Source: Rubripirellula reticaptiva (GTDB taxonomy: Bacteria > Planctomycetota > Planctomycetia > Pirellulales > Pirellulaceae). From it: a stretch of DNA of 64,000 nucleotides. Shown here piece after piece: positions 36,958-46,265 of this stretch. The stretch covers positions 310,001-374,000 of the forward strand of contig NZ_SJPX01000001.1 in the NCBI RefSeq assembly GCF_007860175.1, in the 5' to 3' direction. The number at the start of each line of letters is the position of its first letter. The stretch's first letter is position 1. The position numbers and the translations under genes are program-made. The notes below the pieces were generated by a model. It did not search any database and was not told the DNA's origin. It saw only the letters and a program-made list of their open reading frames with translations.

Positions 36958-37096
36958 GTTGATCAATGATTGGGGTAACGTCAGTGAGCTGTGGCTCGAA
37001 ATTATCGGTCATCCACGCCTCAACGACCAGCGGGCAGACCAAATCGAACAAACTCGCGGCTTGCAAAGCAATGCGATGCAGAACGGAAGCTGACAA
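36950..37096 (-). CDS. Possible 48-aa ORF overlapping the gatA start
   Basis: A frame with a TTG start at 37096 (after an in-frame TAG) reads to a TGA at 36950-36952, 8 bp into gatA. The predicted product is 48 aa, includes FEPQLTDVTPIIDQHA at its end and has a hydrophobic middle (LFDLVCPLVVEAW). It has no ATG and no good ribosome-binding site, and I do not recognise it as GatC. It may be a leader or noncoding; reported because of its position and tight coupling. Confidence 0.25.
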   Translation of the reverse strand: MSASVLHRIALQAASLFDLVCPLVVEAWMTDNFEPQLTDVTPIIDQHA

Positions 37097-37216
37097 TCTC
37101 TAAAAACCCAACGCTCGACCGTCACTCGTCACCAGCTCGCGACCGCCTACAATGCAAAGCCGAGCGGTTCGCAAAACACGAACCCAAACCAGTCCCATTT
37201 TCTTAGCGAGGCCCCC

Positions 37217-38050
37217 ATGCAACGCACCGTGTCCCGATTCTTGCTCGTCGCGTCGACGCTCGTTCTCGCCTGCATTTTTCTACCCAGCAACGAAGTGTTA
37301 GCCGAAATCCAAACTGAAACGGTCGTCTACCAGGATGGCGACATCACGCTCGAAGGATTTGCCGCCTGGGATTCCGAAAAGGTCAACGGCAAGGCCCCCG
37401 GTGTGTTAGTCGTTCACCAGTGGATGGGGCTGACGGATTACGAAAAGGGTCGCTGCAAACAATTGGCCGATCTCGGCTTGGTCGCGTTCGCGCTCGACAT
37501 TTACGGACAAGGCGTTCGTCCAGCCAACCCAGGGGAAGCCGGTGCGATGGCAGGCAAATTCAAACAGGATCGCGATCTCTATCGTCGGCGACTGAACCTG
37601 GGACTCGCTCAACTGGTTGATCGCGACAACGTTGATGCCAATCGAGTCGCATCGATCGGGTACTGTTTTGGTGGCACAGGAGTCTTAGAACTGGCCCGCA
37701 GCGGTGCCGATCTCGCCGGTGTGGTTAGCTTTCACGGCGGGCTCGATTCGCCCAGCCCCGAAGACGGCAAGAGCATCACCGCCAAAATCCTGGTTTGCCA
37801 CGGTGCCGATGACCCGTTTGTCCCTAGCGCGGACATCGAAGCTTTCATCGCCGAACTCAATTCGGCCAACGTCAACTGGCAAATGGACAGCTATTCCGGC
37901 GCCGTCCACTCGTTCACTCAGCCCATGGCCGGCAACGACAACTCCAAAGGCGCCGCCTACAACCAACAGGCGGATCACCGATCATGGCTGGCAATGCAAT
38001 TGTTCTTTCAAGAACTATTCGACATGAAGATGCCGCTAGTTCAGCCGTGA
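37217..38050 (+). CDS. Secreted dienelactone hydrolase-family protein
   Basis: The 277-aa alpha/beta hydrolase has a signal peptide (about residues 1-29, LLVASTLVLACIF). The nucleophile is a Cys in SIGYCFGGTGV (Cys150), as in dienelactone hydrolase; the Asp is in CHGADDPFVPS near 198 and the His in SGAVHSFTQP near 232. HQWMGLTDYEKGRC near 67 is also typical. Substrate is unknown; periplasmic location and planctomycete context suggest a plant- or algal-derived ester. Confidence 0.88.
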   Translation: MQRTVSRFLLVASTLVLACIFLPSNEVLAEIQTETVVYQDGDITLEGFAAWDSEKVNGKAPGVLVVHQWMGLTDYEKGRCKQLADLGLVAFALDIYGQGVRPANPGEAGAMAGKFKQDRDLYRRRLNLGLAQLVDRDNVDANRVASIGYCFGGTGVLELARSGADLAGVVSFHGGLDSPSPEDGKSITAKILVCHGADDPFVPSADIEAFIAELNSANVNWQMDSYSGAVHSFTQPMAGNDNSKGAAYNQQADHRSWLAMQLFFQELFDMKMPLVQP

Positions 38051-38102
38051 TCTGGCCCGCACTTCCTCCCCCCAAGCTTTCGCCTCACACCCAGTTTTGG
38101 TT

Positions 38103-38792
38103 CTAGTGGCGGCCGCGGCCGAGGAAGATTTTTGCGAAGTACAAGGCTTGGATGATCGCGCCGAGTGCGGCCACCACGTAAGTCATCGCGGCCCAAAACA
38201 AAGCCTTACGGGCTGAAAGGTATTGATCGTCTTTGGCAATGCCGACCTCTTCGAGCCAGTTGAGCGCACGGCGACTGGCGTTGAACTCGACGGGCAACGT
38301 GATCAGGCTGAATAAGGCGGGCAAACCGAGAGCAAAGAAACACAAAATCGCGGTCCCATGGTTGCCCGCCATTTGCGAAACCGCGGCGCCGCCAAACGCC
38401 AATACCGGCAAGGCGATGTTGCTGACCTTCAGCATTGGCACCATCTTGGAACGCAGCGACAACATCGCGTATCCCGTCGCATCTTGCACCGCGTGCCCGC
38501 ACTCGTGCGTGGCGACGGCAACGGCAGCTACGTTGGACTGCGAGAAAACCACCTGGCTTAGGTTCACCGTCTTGTTGCGCGGATCGTAGTGGTCGGTCAG
38601 TTTCCCTGGTGTCGAAATGACTTGAACATCGGTGATCCCGTTTTCAAACAACATCCGCTCGGCCGCTTGCTGTCCCGTCAAAGGCATCGGGTCGCTCGAA
38701 AACTGAACGAATCGCTTTCGCATTTGCCGCGACACCAGACCACTGATCGCAGGAATGCCGAACAACAGCAGCAAAAAGAACGGATCACTCAC
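38103..38792 (-). CDS. Neutral zinc metallopeptidase (YugP-like)
   Basis: The 229-aa protein has membrane segments at each end and the zinc site HECGH in AVATHECGHAVQDATG near residue 94, matching the YugP/PF04298 family. Conserved lead-in is DPRNKTVNLSQVVF near 70. The start is GTG at 38792 (MSDPFFLLLLFG). The substrate and role of this membrane peptidase family are not established. It converges with the dienelactone hydrolase gene. Confidence 0.85.
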   Translation of the reverse strand: MSDPFFLLLLFGIPAISGLVSRQMRKRFVQFSSDPMPLTGQQAAERMLFENGITDVQVISTPGKLTDHYDPRNKTVNLSQVVFSQSNVAAVAVATHECGHAVQDATGYAMLSLRSKMVPMLKVSNIALPVLAFGGAAVSQMAGNHGTAILCFFALGLPALFSLITLPVEFNASRRALNWLEEVGIAKDDQYLSARKALFWAAMTYVVAALGAIIQALYFAKIFLGRGRH

Positions 38793-38869
38793 AACCGACT
38801 CGCATTAAGAAGTTCAACAAAATTTGTCCGTGTGGATTTCCGAGTGATCCAGCGATGGCCGATTTCTTC

Positions 38870-40150
38870 TTAAACTGAAAAATCGTTCAGCGTGATCGTT
38901 GCCACGCATCCAATCGGGCCGCCCGCCAGTGTAACGTCGCCCAGGTGAAGACGGGCAACACGGTAAGCACGGCAAAGCCCCAGTCCTAATCCTCGACCTG
39001 CTTCACGACCGCTAAAATACGGATCAAATGCGTGCTTCCTAGCATTGTCGGATAAACCGGGGCCACTGTCGGCGACGTGGATCATGATCCGGCCCGATTC
39101 ACGCACCAACGAAATGACAACCGTGCCTTGGCAGCCCACTGCATCGATTGCGTTTCGGACTAATGCCGCAGTTGCCTCAACCATCATGTTTTCGTCCACC
39201 ACGACTTCGGTGGGCTCATCCGGCGTCGAAACTTCCAGCCGGATGGATTGACGCGTTGCTTCGTCGCGGAACGAATCCGCCACCCGACCGAGCACTTGAT
39301 TCAGATCACATCGTGACCGGATTGCTGATGGCGGATTGGCATAAAACATCAGATCCGAAATCATCTCGTGAGCCCGGTAGACCTGGTCGACGATCCGCTG
39401 CAAGGTTGCCACGCGTCCCGGATCAGTCTCGCCTCGCTGCAATTGTTGAGCGCGAGTCGAGATATTCGCTAGCGGATTGTTGATCTCGTGACTGAGCCCG
39501 TAAGCCAGTTGTTTGATCGCCCCAAGTTTGCTTTTTCGAAGCACTCGATCAAACGATTCCTCGTATGACTGGGCCTGCTGCATCGTCCGCGCCAACTGAG
39601 CCAGCAAATCATCGGTCGTCGTCGGTTCGGCAACCACTGCACCGCTAGAGTGCGACACCACACTTGGCCACTGCTGCTGCCACGTTTGGGACACCTTTGG
39701 TCCGGCCAATTCCAACCACAGGGCCGCGTCGTCCATCCAACGATCAATGGGCAGGGTTTGAAAGTGCGATCTCAGTCTTCGCCACTGCGTCTGCAAAGCA
39801 GCCGTGATCTGGGGCGCGCCCATGAAAGCATCGCCGCTCGCAAAACGCGATGTAGCATGATCGATCAACCAATCAGCCAGATCGCTCGGGTCGGCCTGCT
39901 CGTCAGGCCAACCGAGTGCAGTGAAGATTAACAGCGGTGGGTCGGCCGCAATGGCGTGTGCCACGCGTGAACGGAACACCACATCCGTATTCGCCACCGC
40001 GCGATCAACGCCATCACGCGGCCCACCATGCGATGCACCGGAGCCGCGACGATGTCGCAGCAAGATCCGGCCGATCACATCGGTAACATCGCCGCTTCGC
40101 GGCAACCACCAGCGGTCCGAACCGCGTCGCAAACAGGGCAACAAACCCAT
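38870..40150 (-). CDS. Soluble sensor histidine kinase
   Basis: The 426-aa protein has the histidine-kinase core in its C-terminal half: H-box LSHEINNPLANIS (His221), N-box LVRNAIDAV near 332, G1 DSGPGLSDNARKHAFDPY near 357 and G2 GRGLGLGLCRA near 381. The first 190 residues are not a known sensor domain to my eye, and there is no membrane helix, so it probably senses an internal signal or is soluble. It is 51 bp after the response regulator gene, upstream on the same strand. Partner: the HTH-REC protein. Confidence 0.9.
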   Translation of the reverse strand: MGLLPCLRRGSDRWWLPRSGDVTDVIGRILLRHRRGSGASHGGPRDGVDRAVANTDVVFRSRVAHAIAADPPLLIFTALGWPDEQADPSDLADWLIDHATSRFASGDAFMGAPQITAALQTQWRRLRSHFQTLPIDRWMDDAALWLELAGPKVSQTWQQQWPSVVSHSSGAVVAEPTTTDDLLAQLARTMQQAQSYEESFDRVLRKSKLGAIKQLAYGLSHEINNPLANISTRAQQLQRGETDPGRVATLQRIVDQVYRAHEMISDLMFYANPPSAIRSRCDLNQVLGRVADSFRDEATRQSIRLEVSTPDEPTEVVVDENMMVEATAALVRNAIDAVGCQGTVVISLVRESGRIMIHVADSGPGLSDNARKHAFDPYFSGREAGRGLGLGLCRAYRVARLHLGDVTLAGGPIGCVATITLNDFSV

Positions 40151-40201
40151 CGGGCTCGTCCTATCAATATTTCTGTGGCGACGAAGACTTTACCGCGATG
40201 A

Positions 40202-40789
40202 TCAGTTGACCACGCCTCGATCGATTTCAAGCAAATCACAAGCCCGGCTGACCAAGTCGTCAATCGAGAACGGTTTTTGCATGAAATCATTCGCGCCGGC
40301 AACTCGCAGGGCATCGACCTTGCTATGTTCGACCATCCCCGAAATGCACAGAATCTTGACCATGTCCATTGTGGGATCGTTGCGAACGCGTTGACAAACT
40401 TCCTTGCCGTTGATGTCGGGAAGCATGACGTCAAGCACGACCAGGTCAGGCCGAAATTCTTTCACGCCCATACCGGCATCAAAGCCGTTGTTCGCTGTGC
40501 GAATTTCGAATCGCCCGTCGCGTTCGAATCCGTCTTTCATCAAGTCGACCAAGTCTTGGTCATCGTCGACGATCAACAATTTCTTCTTGCCGTTTTCGAG
40601 TGCATCCGTGGGAATGCCGTTGTCCCTCATGAACAGATAAAGCTGTTCGCGAGGAATCCGACGGAACTTACTTCCGGGGACACGAAAGCCCTTCAACGAT
40701 CCGTTGTCGAAACAACGTATGATCGTCTGTTGGCTGACTTTACAAATCTTGGCCGCTTCGCCTGTCGTGAAGACCGTTTTAGTGGTCAT
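40202..40789 (-). CDS. Response regulator with N-terminal excisionase-type HTH
   Basis: The domain order is reversed compared with most DNA-binding response regulators. Residues about 5-50 are a MerR/excisionase-like helix-turn-helix (TTGEAAKICKVSQQTIIRCF and GFRVPGSKFRRIPREQL). From about 68 a receiver domain follows with KLLIVDDDQDLVDLM, the phosphorylated Asp in LVVLDVMLPD and Thr/Ser plus Lys switch residues (CISGM, FMQKPF). The ATG at 40789 (MTTKTVF) lies 12 bp after GGGAGG; an upstream ATG at 40801 touches that site and seems too close. It precedes the kinase gene. Confidence 0.88.
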   Translation of the reverse strand: MTTKTVFTTGEAAKICKVSQQTIIRCFDNGSLKGFRVPGSKFRRIPREQLYLFMRDNGIPTDALENGKKKLLIVDDDQDLVDLMKDGFERDGRFEIRTANNGFDAGMGVKEFRPDLVVLDVMLPDINGKEVCQRVRNDPTMDMVKILCISGMVEHSKVDALRVAGANDFMQKPFSIDDLVSRACDLLEIDRGVVN

Positions 40790-41269
40790 GGCAGAAACCA
40801 TCCTCCCTGCATGACTAGCCGTTTTTCAGAATGAATCTTGGCTTCGATCCGTCTCTCATGATTCTTGCACCGTATGCCAGAATCCGATCGCCTAACCGAA
40901 GCGGACAACCGATGGGATGGGGGTCAACGCATCCTGTGCGTCCAAATCAGACCATCCATTCACCGCGAGCCCTCATCTAGCAAGCTTGCCGCTCTTCTCC
41001 TTACTTCCATGCCCCCGCAATTGCTTACGCGGGACACAGCAGACTACGTGAAGAACGCAGGCGACAAGAAGCTCCGAGCCTCTCTGCCTTGCCAAGCTTG
41101 CCTCATCGCCGAATTCTATCGATTCAGCCCAGCGGGTCAAGGTCGATTTCTACGCCGTAAGTCGCCGAAAACATTGGACTTACCGCAAACACCGCGAACT
41201 ACGCAAAAGATTTTTTATTTTGCTTGCCCCCCTGCCCGCCAACGCCCAGAAAACTCAAGCCCAGCAAAT
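40790..41269. other. Gene-free 480-bp stretch between the response regulator and mnmG
   Basis: I see no supported gene. A CCCGC/GCGGG stem around 41013-41032 and a GTAAGTC/GACTTAC inverted repeat at 41157-41183 are present, and the word CAAGCTTGCC occurs twice (near 40981 and 41092). The T-rich patch near 41208 does not follow a hairpin. A plus-strand open frame here runs into the mnmG antisense strand and is rejected. Confidence 0.6.
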
Positions 41270-43087
41270 TCAATGGTCCAAGTGCGCCATCACCAGCGCG
41301 ATGTCGGCCGGCGTGATGCCGCTAATTCGCTTGGCTTGGTCCAGCGACAACGGGCGCACCTTCGACAACTTCTCGCGTGCTTCGTTTCGCAGCGACGAAA
41401 TTTTTTGGTAATCAAACGAGGGTGGAATCTTTTTGCCAGCCAGCCGATGCTGTTTTTCGACATCCATTTTTTGACGGTTGATGTACCCGGCGTACTTCAC
41501 GTCATGCAAAACCTGCTCGGCAGCGAACGGATCAATTGAGTTGAGTTCGGGAATCAATGCACAGATCGCCGGCCAGTCAATTTCGGGGCGTCGCAAGTAA
41601 ACGTCGCCTGCCGTACGTTCGATTCGCGCCTCTTTCAAGATCGCAATCGCTTTATCGATTTGCAACAGCTTGTCTGCGAACGTGTCGCGGCGATGTGCGG
41701 TGATCAAACCAAGCTTGTCTGCGTCTGCGGTCAGTCGCCGGTCGGCATTGTCTTGTCGCAACAGCAACCGGTACTCGGCGCGACTGGTAAACATTCGATA
41801 CGGCTCGTCCGTTCCCGCGGTGACCAGATCGTCCACCAACACGCCGATATAGGCTTGATCGCGAGTCGGCACCCACGTCGGCTTTCCCGCCACCGTCAGC
41901 GCCGCGTTTGCTCCGGCAATCAAACCTTGACCGGCGGCTTCTTCGTAACCGGTTGTGCCGTTGATTTGCCCAGCAAAGAACAATCGATCGACGGTCTTGG
42001 CTTCCAAGTGCGGCCATAGCTGAGTCGGCGGACAAAAATCGTACTCGACGGCATAGCCGTAGCGCATGATCGAAGCGTTCTCGAGTCCCACAATCATGCG
42101 AAACATCTGGTCCTGAACGTCTCGCGGAAGACTGGTCGAGATCCCGTTGACGTAGACTTCTTGCGTATCATGACCCTCGGGCTCCAAAAACAATTGGTGC
42201 TGGGATTTGTCGGCAAACCGTACGACTTTGTCTTCGATCGATGGACAATAGCGCGGACCGCGTGAATTGATTTGGCCGCTGTACATCGGCGCGCGATCCA
42301 AATTTGCACGGATCAATTCGTGAACGGCATCGTTGGTGTAAGTGATGTGACACGACACTTGTTCGACGTTCAACTTACCCGTCAAGAACGAGAACGGCTG
42401 AGGGTCAACGTCGCCGGGCTGTTCATCGAGTTTGGAATAATCAATCGTTCGCGCGTTGATTCGCGGCGGCGTGCCAGTCTTGAAACGGTCGACTTCGAAG
42501 TTCAGGCGATCCAGCGCGCCACTGATTCCTGACGTGGTCCCCTCTCCTCCTCTGCCACCAGCCGTTTGCGAGGTACCGGTGTGCATGATCGCTTGCAAGA
42601 ATGTGCCGGTGGTCAACACCACCGCGCCGGCTCGGTAGACCGCATCGCCACGGACCTTGATGCCAACAATGCGAGTCCGGCCGTCGACCGATTCGGTGAT
42701 CAAATCTTCGACGGTTTCCTGACGCAGGTCCAAGTTGTCTTGAGATTCGATTCGCAACTTGATGTGAGATTGATATGCGCGCTTATCGGCTTGCGCACGC
42801 GGGCTATGCATGGCAGGGCCTTTGCGCAAATTCAGCATCCGAAACTGGATCCCGGTGGCATCGATTGCTTCGCCCATCAGGCCGCCCATCGCGTCGACCT
42901 CGCGGACAATTTGCCCCTTCGCGACTCCGCCGATCGCTGGGTTGCACGACATCTGCCCGACGGTGTCCAGATTGGTGGTAAGCAGAGCCGTCTTGGCCCC
43001 CAAGCGAGCCGCAGCAGCAGCAGCTTCTGTTCCGGCATGTCCGGCGCCGATCACGATGACGTCGTAGTGGTAAACGTTGGCGGTCAT
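41270..43087 (-). CDS. mnmG: tRNA uridine 5-carboxymethylaminomethyl modification enzyme MnmG
   Basis: MnmG (GidA), with MnmE, modifies the wobble uridine of several tRNAs using FAD, NADH and methylene-tetrahydrofolate. From the ATG at 43087 the protein is 605 aa. The Rossmann motif DVIVIGAGHAGTEAA is near residue 9, CNPAIGGVAKGQIVRE near 48, PRINARTIDYSKL near 205 and the CPSIEDKVVRF site near 265. The open frame to 43189 adds 34 residues not typical of the family. Upstream is the divergent 755-aa protein. Confidence 0.95.
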   Translation of the reverse strand: MTANVYHYDVIVIGAGHAGTEAAAAAARLGAKTALLTTNLDTVGQMSCNPAIGGVAKGQIVREVDAMGGLMGEAIDATGIQFRMLNLRKGPAMHSPRAQADKRAYQSHIKLRIESQDNLDLRQETVEDLITESVDGRTRIVGIKVRGDAVYRAGAVVLTTGTFLQAIMHTGTSQTAGGRGGEGTTSGISGALDRLNFEVDRFKTGTPPRINARTIDYSKLDEQPGDVDPQPFSFLTGKLNVEQVSCHITYTNDAVHELIRANLDRAPMYSGQINSRGPRYCPSIEDKVVRFADKSQHQLFLEPEGHDTQEVYVNGISTSLPRDVQDQMFRMIVGLENASIMRYGYAVEYDFCPPTQLWPHLEAKTVDRLFFAGQINGTTGYEEAAGQGLIAGANAALTVAGKPTWVPTRDQAYIGVLVDDLVTAGTDEPYRMFTSRAEYRLLLRQDNADRRLTADADKLGLITAHRRDTFADKLLQIDKAIAILKEARIERTAGDVYLRRPEIDWPAICALIPELNSIDPFAAEQVLHDVKYAGYINRQKMDVEKQHRLAGKKIPPSFDYQKISSLRNEAREKLSKVRPLSLDQAKRISGITPADIALVMAHLDH

Positions 43088-43297
43088 GAATTCTGCAAAA
43101 GAAAGGGAGGATTCCTTAAAGATCTTTTTCTTCAAGAAATGGTGGTCGAATTGTCGAATCCGAGATAGAGGGATTGTGCCCAATGACAATCCCGCCGACC
43201 CGAATTCGCATCAAGCGAGTGTCATTTCGCAATCAGCGAAAGACAGCGGGCCAAGTTTTCAACGAATCGTATCAACACAGTGTTTCTTACACGGGGC

Positions 43298-45547
43298 ATG
43301 GCCGACAAGATGCAAATCGCCAAGAAAGCGAAGCTGATTGCCGTCCTGGCCGCAGCCTGCTGCCAACCGACCACGATGATCCACACCGGGTGGGCTGTCG
43401 AGGTGAGCGGCTCGGTTACTCAGCAGAATTCGCAGCTTGTTGACGAAAACTCCGCCTCGCAGGCTCCCAGCCACGACAGCTTCGTGCTGGGTTCGCGGAC
43501 TTTCACGATCCCCTACACCGTCGACTCCAGCGGACCGGCCACCGTCGAAGTCCAGCTATTCGTTAGCCGCGGTCCCTCGGATCCGTGGAAATTGATCGAA
43601 TCGAAACGGCCTACCGAAGCGGACGCTCGCCAATTCGAATTCACTGCTGATCAAGACGGCGAATTTTGGTTCGCCACGCGAACGACCAACCAATCCAGCA
43701 TGACGCAATTGGCCAGCACGGTTTCGCCTCAATTGAAAGTCTTTGTCGACACATCGAAACCATACTGCGAAGTCTTGGCAGAAGCGGACGGGGATGGCCG
43801 AATCGATATTCAATTGGTCATCCAAGATGCCACACCGCTGAAGTCGATGCAGCTTCGATATGTCACCGAGTCGGTGCGAACTTGGCAAGACGTGGATATC
43901 ACCGGACTGCCGACGGACGGACGGATGAGTTTCAAGCCCAACGAAGACTGGCAACAGTTGTCTTTGCAGCTGATCGTCACCGATGGTGCAGGAAACCAAA
44001 ACGCAGCAAACAAACTGGTCCTGCTGCCACGCATTGCCGAAGCACCGCCGGAAAATCGATATGCGATGCGCCCCGGCGGCGGCATTGATGCTCGGCAGAC
44101 ACCGTTCCGCTTAAGCGAATCGGATGTGACGGATGCTCAAACCGCATCGGGTCCGGTGATCGCCTTGGACCGCCATCAACGCGCCCTGAATCAGCGGAAC
44201 CAGAGCCAACAAAACCAACAGCATGCGACTGCCCATGGCTATGCACCCGCCGTCGCTTTGCCGAATCAACGTAACTTTGGGAACTTTCGTGGTGCAGCAT
44301 TCCCTGCATCGCCCCAAGATCAAGTCTCCCAAGGCTTCGGCACTCTTCCGTCACAGACAGCTCCTGAACTGATTCCGCCACCGGAACCGGCCAGCATGAC
44401 GGATGGTCTATTCAATTTTCCTGCGCCAAAACAGCAAGCCGGCATCGAATCACTGCCAACTCCGCACGCAACCGCGGTCCCGTTCGATGCACCGTCGATC
44501 TATGCGTTGCCCGCCCCTAAGCAAAGCCAAAGTGCATTGCCGCCGCCGGCGTCACTCGAACAGATCAGCAACGGACTTGGGCTAACGTCACCGACGAACC
44601 CGAGTGCACCAGAGTCGATCCCAGCACCGGCAGGCCAAGCGGACGCTTTGAAAACCAAAACGCCCTCGGTCACACCGGAATCGATCCCCGCGCCGCTTCC
44701 CGAGCGAACTCTGTCCGAAGCGCTGCGGCCGATGTCGGAAAAGAGTGCGCTGCCACCGCGCCGCGTCGACACACCGGCTCCTAAACCGAGTCTCGCACCC
44801 AAAACAACCGATTACCGCAGCGCTCGCCCAAACTCACTCCAGTCGCGAACACCAGAGTCGCCGACAACATCGGCAAAGTCGCTGGCTTCCCGTGTGCCGG
44901 TTCGATACAGCGATGGGCTGCGTTTTAGCTTGGCGTACGAACTCGAAGCCGTCGGCAGCCAAGGCGTTGAAGCAATCGAACTGTACGGCAGCGTTGACGA
45001 AGGCCGTTCGTGGAAACTGTGGGGTAGCGACCCCGACCGAACCAGCCCGTTCGATATCGAAACTCGCGAAGAAGGCGTCTTTGGTTATCGCATTGTTGTC
45101 GTCGGCAACAATGGCTTGGCTAGTCCGCGGCCGTTGCCCGGTGAATCGCCAGACATCGTCGTCGTCGTTGATAAGCAAGCCCCCGAAGTCCGAATCACGG
45201 GCGCACGGTACGGCGAAGGCGATCGCATCGGCGCCTTGGTGATCCTTTACGAATGCAGCGATCCGAACTTGATGGCCCGTCCGGTCGCCCTGTCATTCGG
45301 CCCAAGCATCGACGGCCCTTGGACTACGATCGCAGCCGGCCTTGCTAATGACGGTGACTATGTTTGGCCCGCCGACCCTCAATTGCCACGCCAGTTCTAC
45401 TTGCGGCTTGACGCGACTGACCAAGCGGGCAACGTCGGAACTTACATTTTGGACAAACCAATCGACGCCCAGGGCCTAGCACCGCGAGCAAGAATTCGCG
45501 GCTTCCAGTCGATCTCGGGTGTAGAACCCGATGCATCGTTCAAGTAG
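43298..45547 (+). CDS. Secreted protein with two Ig-like domains and a Pro-rich linker
   Basis: The family is unknown. I begin at ATG 43298; an in-frame GTG at 43280 precedes it. A signal sequence is likely (KLIAVLAAACCQPTT). Residues about 50-250 and 540-740 look like two related beta-sandwich modules: each has an extracellular 'pattern of strand + DxxGN' (DGAGNQNAANK near 225; DATDQAGNVGTYI near 722) and a 'polarity-change' wording (PWKLIESKRP; RSWKLWGSDPD). They are joined by a long Pro/Ala/Ser/Gln-rich linker. This resembles surface or cell-wall proteins; function is not assigned. It is divergent from mnmG. Confidence 0.7.
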   Translation: MADKMQIAKKAKLIAVLAAACCQPTTMIHTGWAVEVSGSVTQQNSQLVDENSASQAPSHDSFVLGSRTFTIPYTVDSSGPATVEVQLFVSRGPSDPWKLIESKRPTEADARQFEFTADQDGEFWFATRTTNQSSMTQLASTVSPQLKVFVDTSKPYCEVLAEADGDGRIDIQLVIQDATPLKSMQLRYVTESVRTWQDVDITGLPTDGRMSFKPNEDWQQLSLQLIVTDGAGNQNAANKLVLLPRIAEAPPENRYAMRPGGGIDARQTPFRLSESDVTDAQTASGPVIALDRHQRALNQRNQSQQNQQHATAHGYAPAVALPNQRNFGNFRGAAFPASPQDQVSQGFGTLPSQTAPELIPPPEPASMTDGLFNFPAPKQQAGIESLPTPHATAVPFDAPSIYALPAPKQSQSALPPPASLEQISNGLGLTSPTNPSAPESIPAPAGQADALKTKTPSVTPESIPAPLPERTLSEALRPMSEKSALPPRRVDTPAPKPSLAPKTTDYRSARPNSLQSRTPESPTTSAKSLASRVPVRYSDGLRFSLAYELEAVGSQGVEAIELYGSVDEGRSWKLWGSDPDRTSPFDIETREEGVFGYRIVVVGNNGLASPRPLPGESPDIVVVVDKQAPEVRITGARYGEGDRIGALVILYECSDPNLMARPVALSFGPSIDGPWTTIAAGLANDGDYVWPADPQLPRQFYLRLDATDQAGNVGTYILDKPIDAQGLAPRARIRGFQSISGVEPDASFK

Positions 45548-45602
45548 CGTTCGTTCAAACAGAGCAGTCTTAGCATTGTTAAGATCGAAAGACACAGCTT
45601 GA

Positions 45603-46265
45603 TCACTTCGGCTCGGTCCAAATCAGAATGCCGTTGGCAGGCTCGTTGCCGTCCACACTGCGCCAAGATCCAGGCGACATCTCGGCTGCCATCCGGCGCC
45701 GCATGAACTCTAAACGCTCGCTCGGGTCCGAAACGACGCACTGACGGACACCCATGCTGGCGCTATACGAGTTGCCCGTGCTCCAACTCTGTGGCCGAGC
45801 TTCGTTGATGACAATGTCACCATTAAGCACAATTTGAATGTGAGTTTGGCTGTCTATGACTCTCGCATCGGCGTGATCATGACGCAGTTCGATCACGTGC
45901 CGTCCCGGCGCCATATCTACGCTGATTATTTCATCAGGAAAAACCGGCGTCGGATCAGTTCGCTCCAGGATTCCTTCGAGCGCCACACACAAGACGGTGG
46001 CAGGCACCGTCTCGCTTGGCGGCGGAATGTAGACATCAAACACAACTTGATCCATCAAGGTTGGCATACGAGCAACTGCCGTTACCTTGGTTGGATCATC
46101 AACTTCTAGTTCGCGAACGATGTTCCGCAGACCGGCCAGCTCGGATCGTGCGACAACCAGTTGATCGTGAGTGCGATACCAAGCCATCGCCACCACCAAG
46201 ATCGTCATCAGGAACAACGCGGATCCTAACCCGATCTGAAATCGCGGGGGACGTTCAGGTTTCAT
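45603..46265 (-). CDS. Membrane-anchored protein, paralogue pair member 2
   Basis: From ATG 46265 the protein is 220 aa; a GTG one codon upstream overlaps the preceding stop. It has one N-terminal membrane helix (SALFLMTILVVAMAWYR) and then a coiled-coil-like segment (LAGLRNIVRELEVDDPTKV) before a beta-rich domain. The upstream neighbour shares this layout, including an acidic DDP/VDP motif after the coil, so they look like diverged duplicates. Stop/start overlap shows coupling. No named family recognised. Confidence 0.65.
   Translation of the reverse strand: MKPERPPRFQIGLGSALFLMTILVVAMAWYRTHDQLVVARSELAGLRNIVRELEVDDPTKVTAVARMPTLMDQVVFDVYIPPPSETVPATVLCVALEGILERTDPTPVFPDEIISVDMAPGRHVIELRHDHADARVIDSQTHIQIVLNGDIVINEARPQSWSTGNSYSASMGVRQCVVSDPSERLEFMRRRMAAEMSPGSWRSVDGNEPANGILIWTEPK

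Noticed and set aside
41200-41230. T-rich patch as mnmG terminator
   Set aside because: On the minus strand it reads as an A run, not a T run, and no hairpin precedes it.
40865-41539. 224-codon plus-strand open frame downstream of the response regulator
   Set aside because: It extends antisense into mnmG and has low-complexity, Arg/Pro-rich composition.
43280-43297. GTG start for the two-Ig-domain protein
   Set aside because: The ATG at 43298 gives a more typical signal peptide start, but the GTG cannot be excluded.
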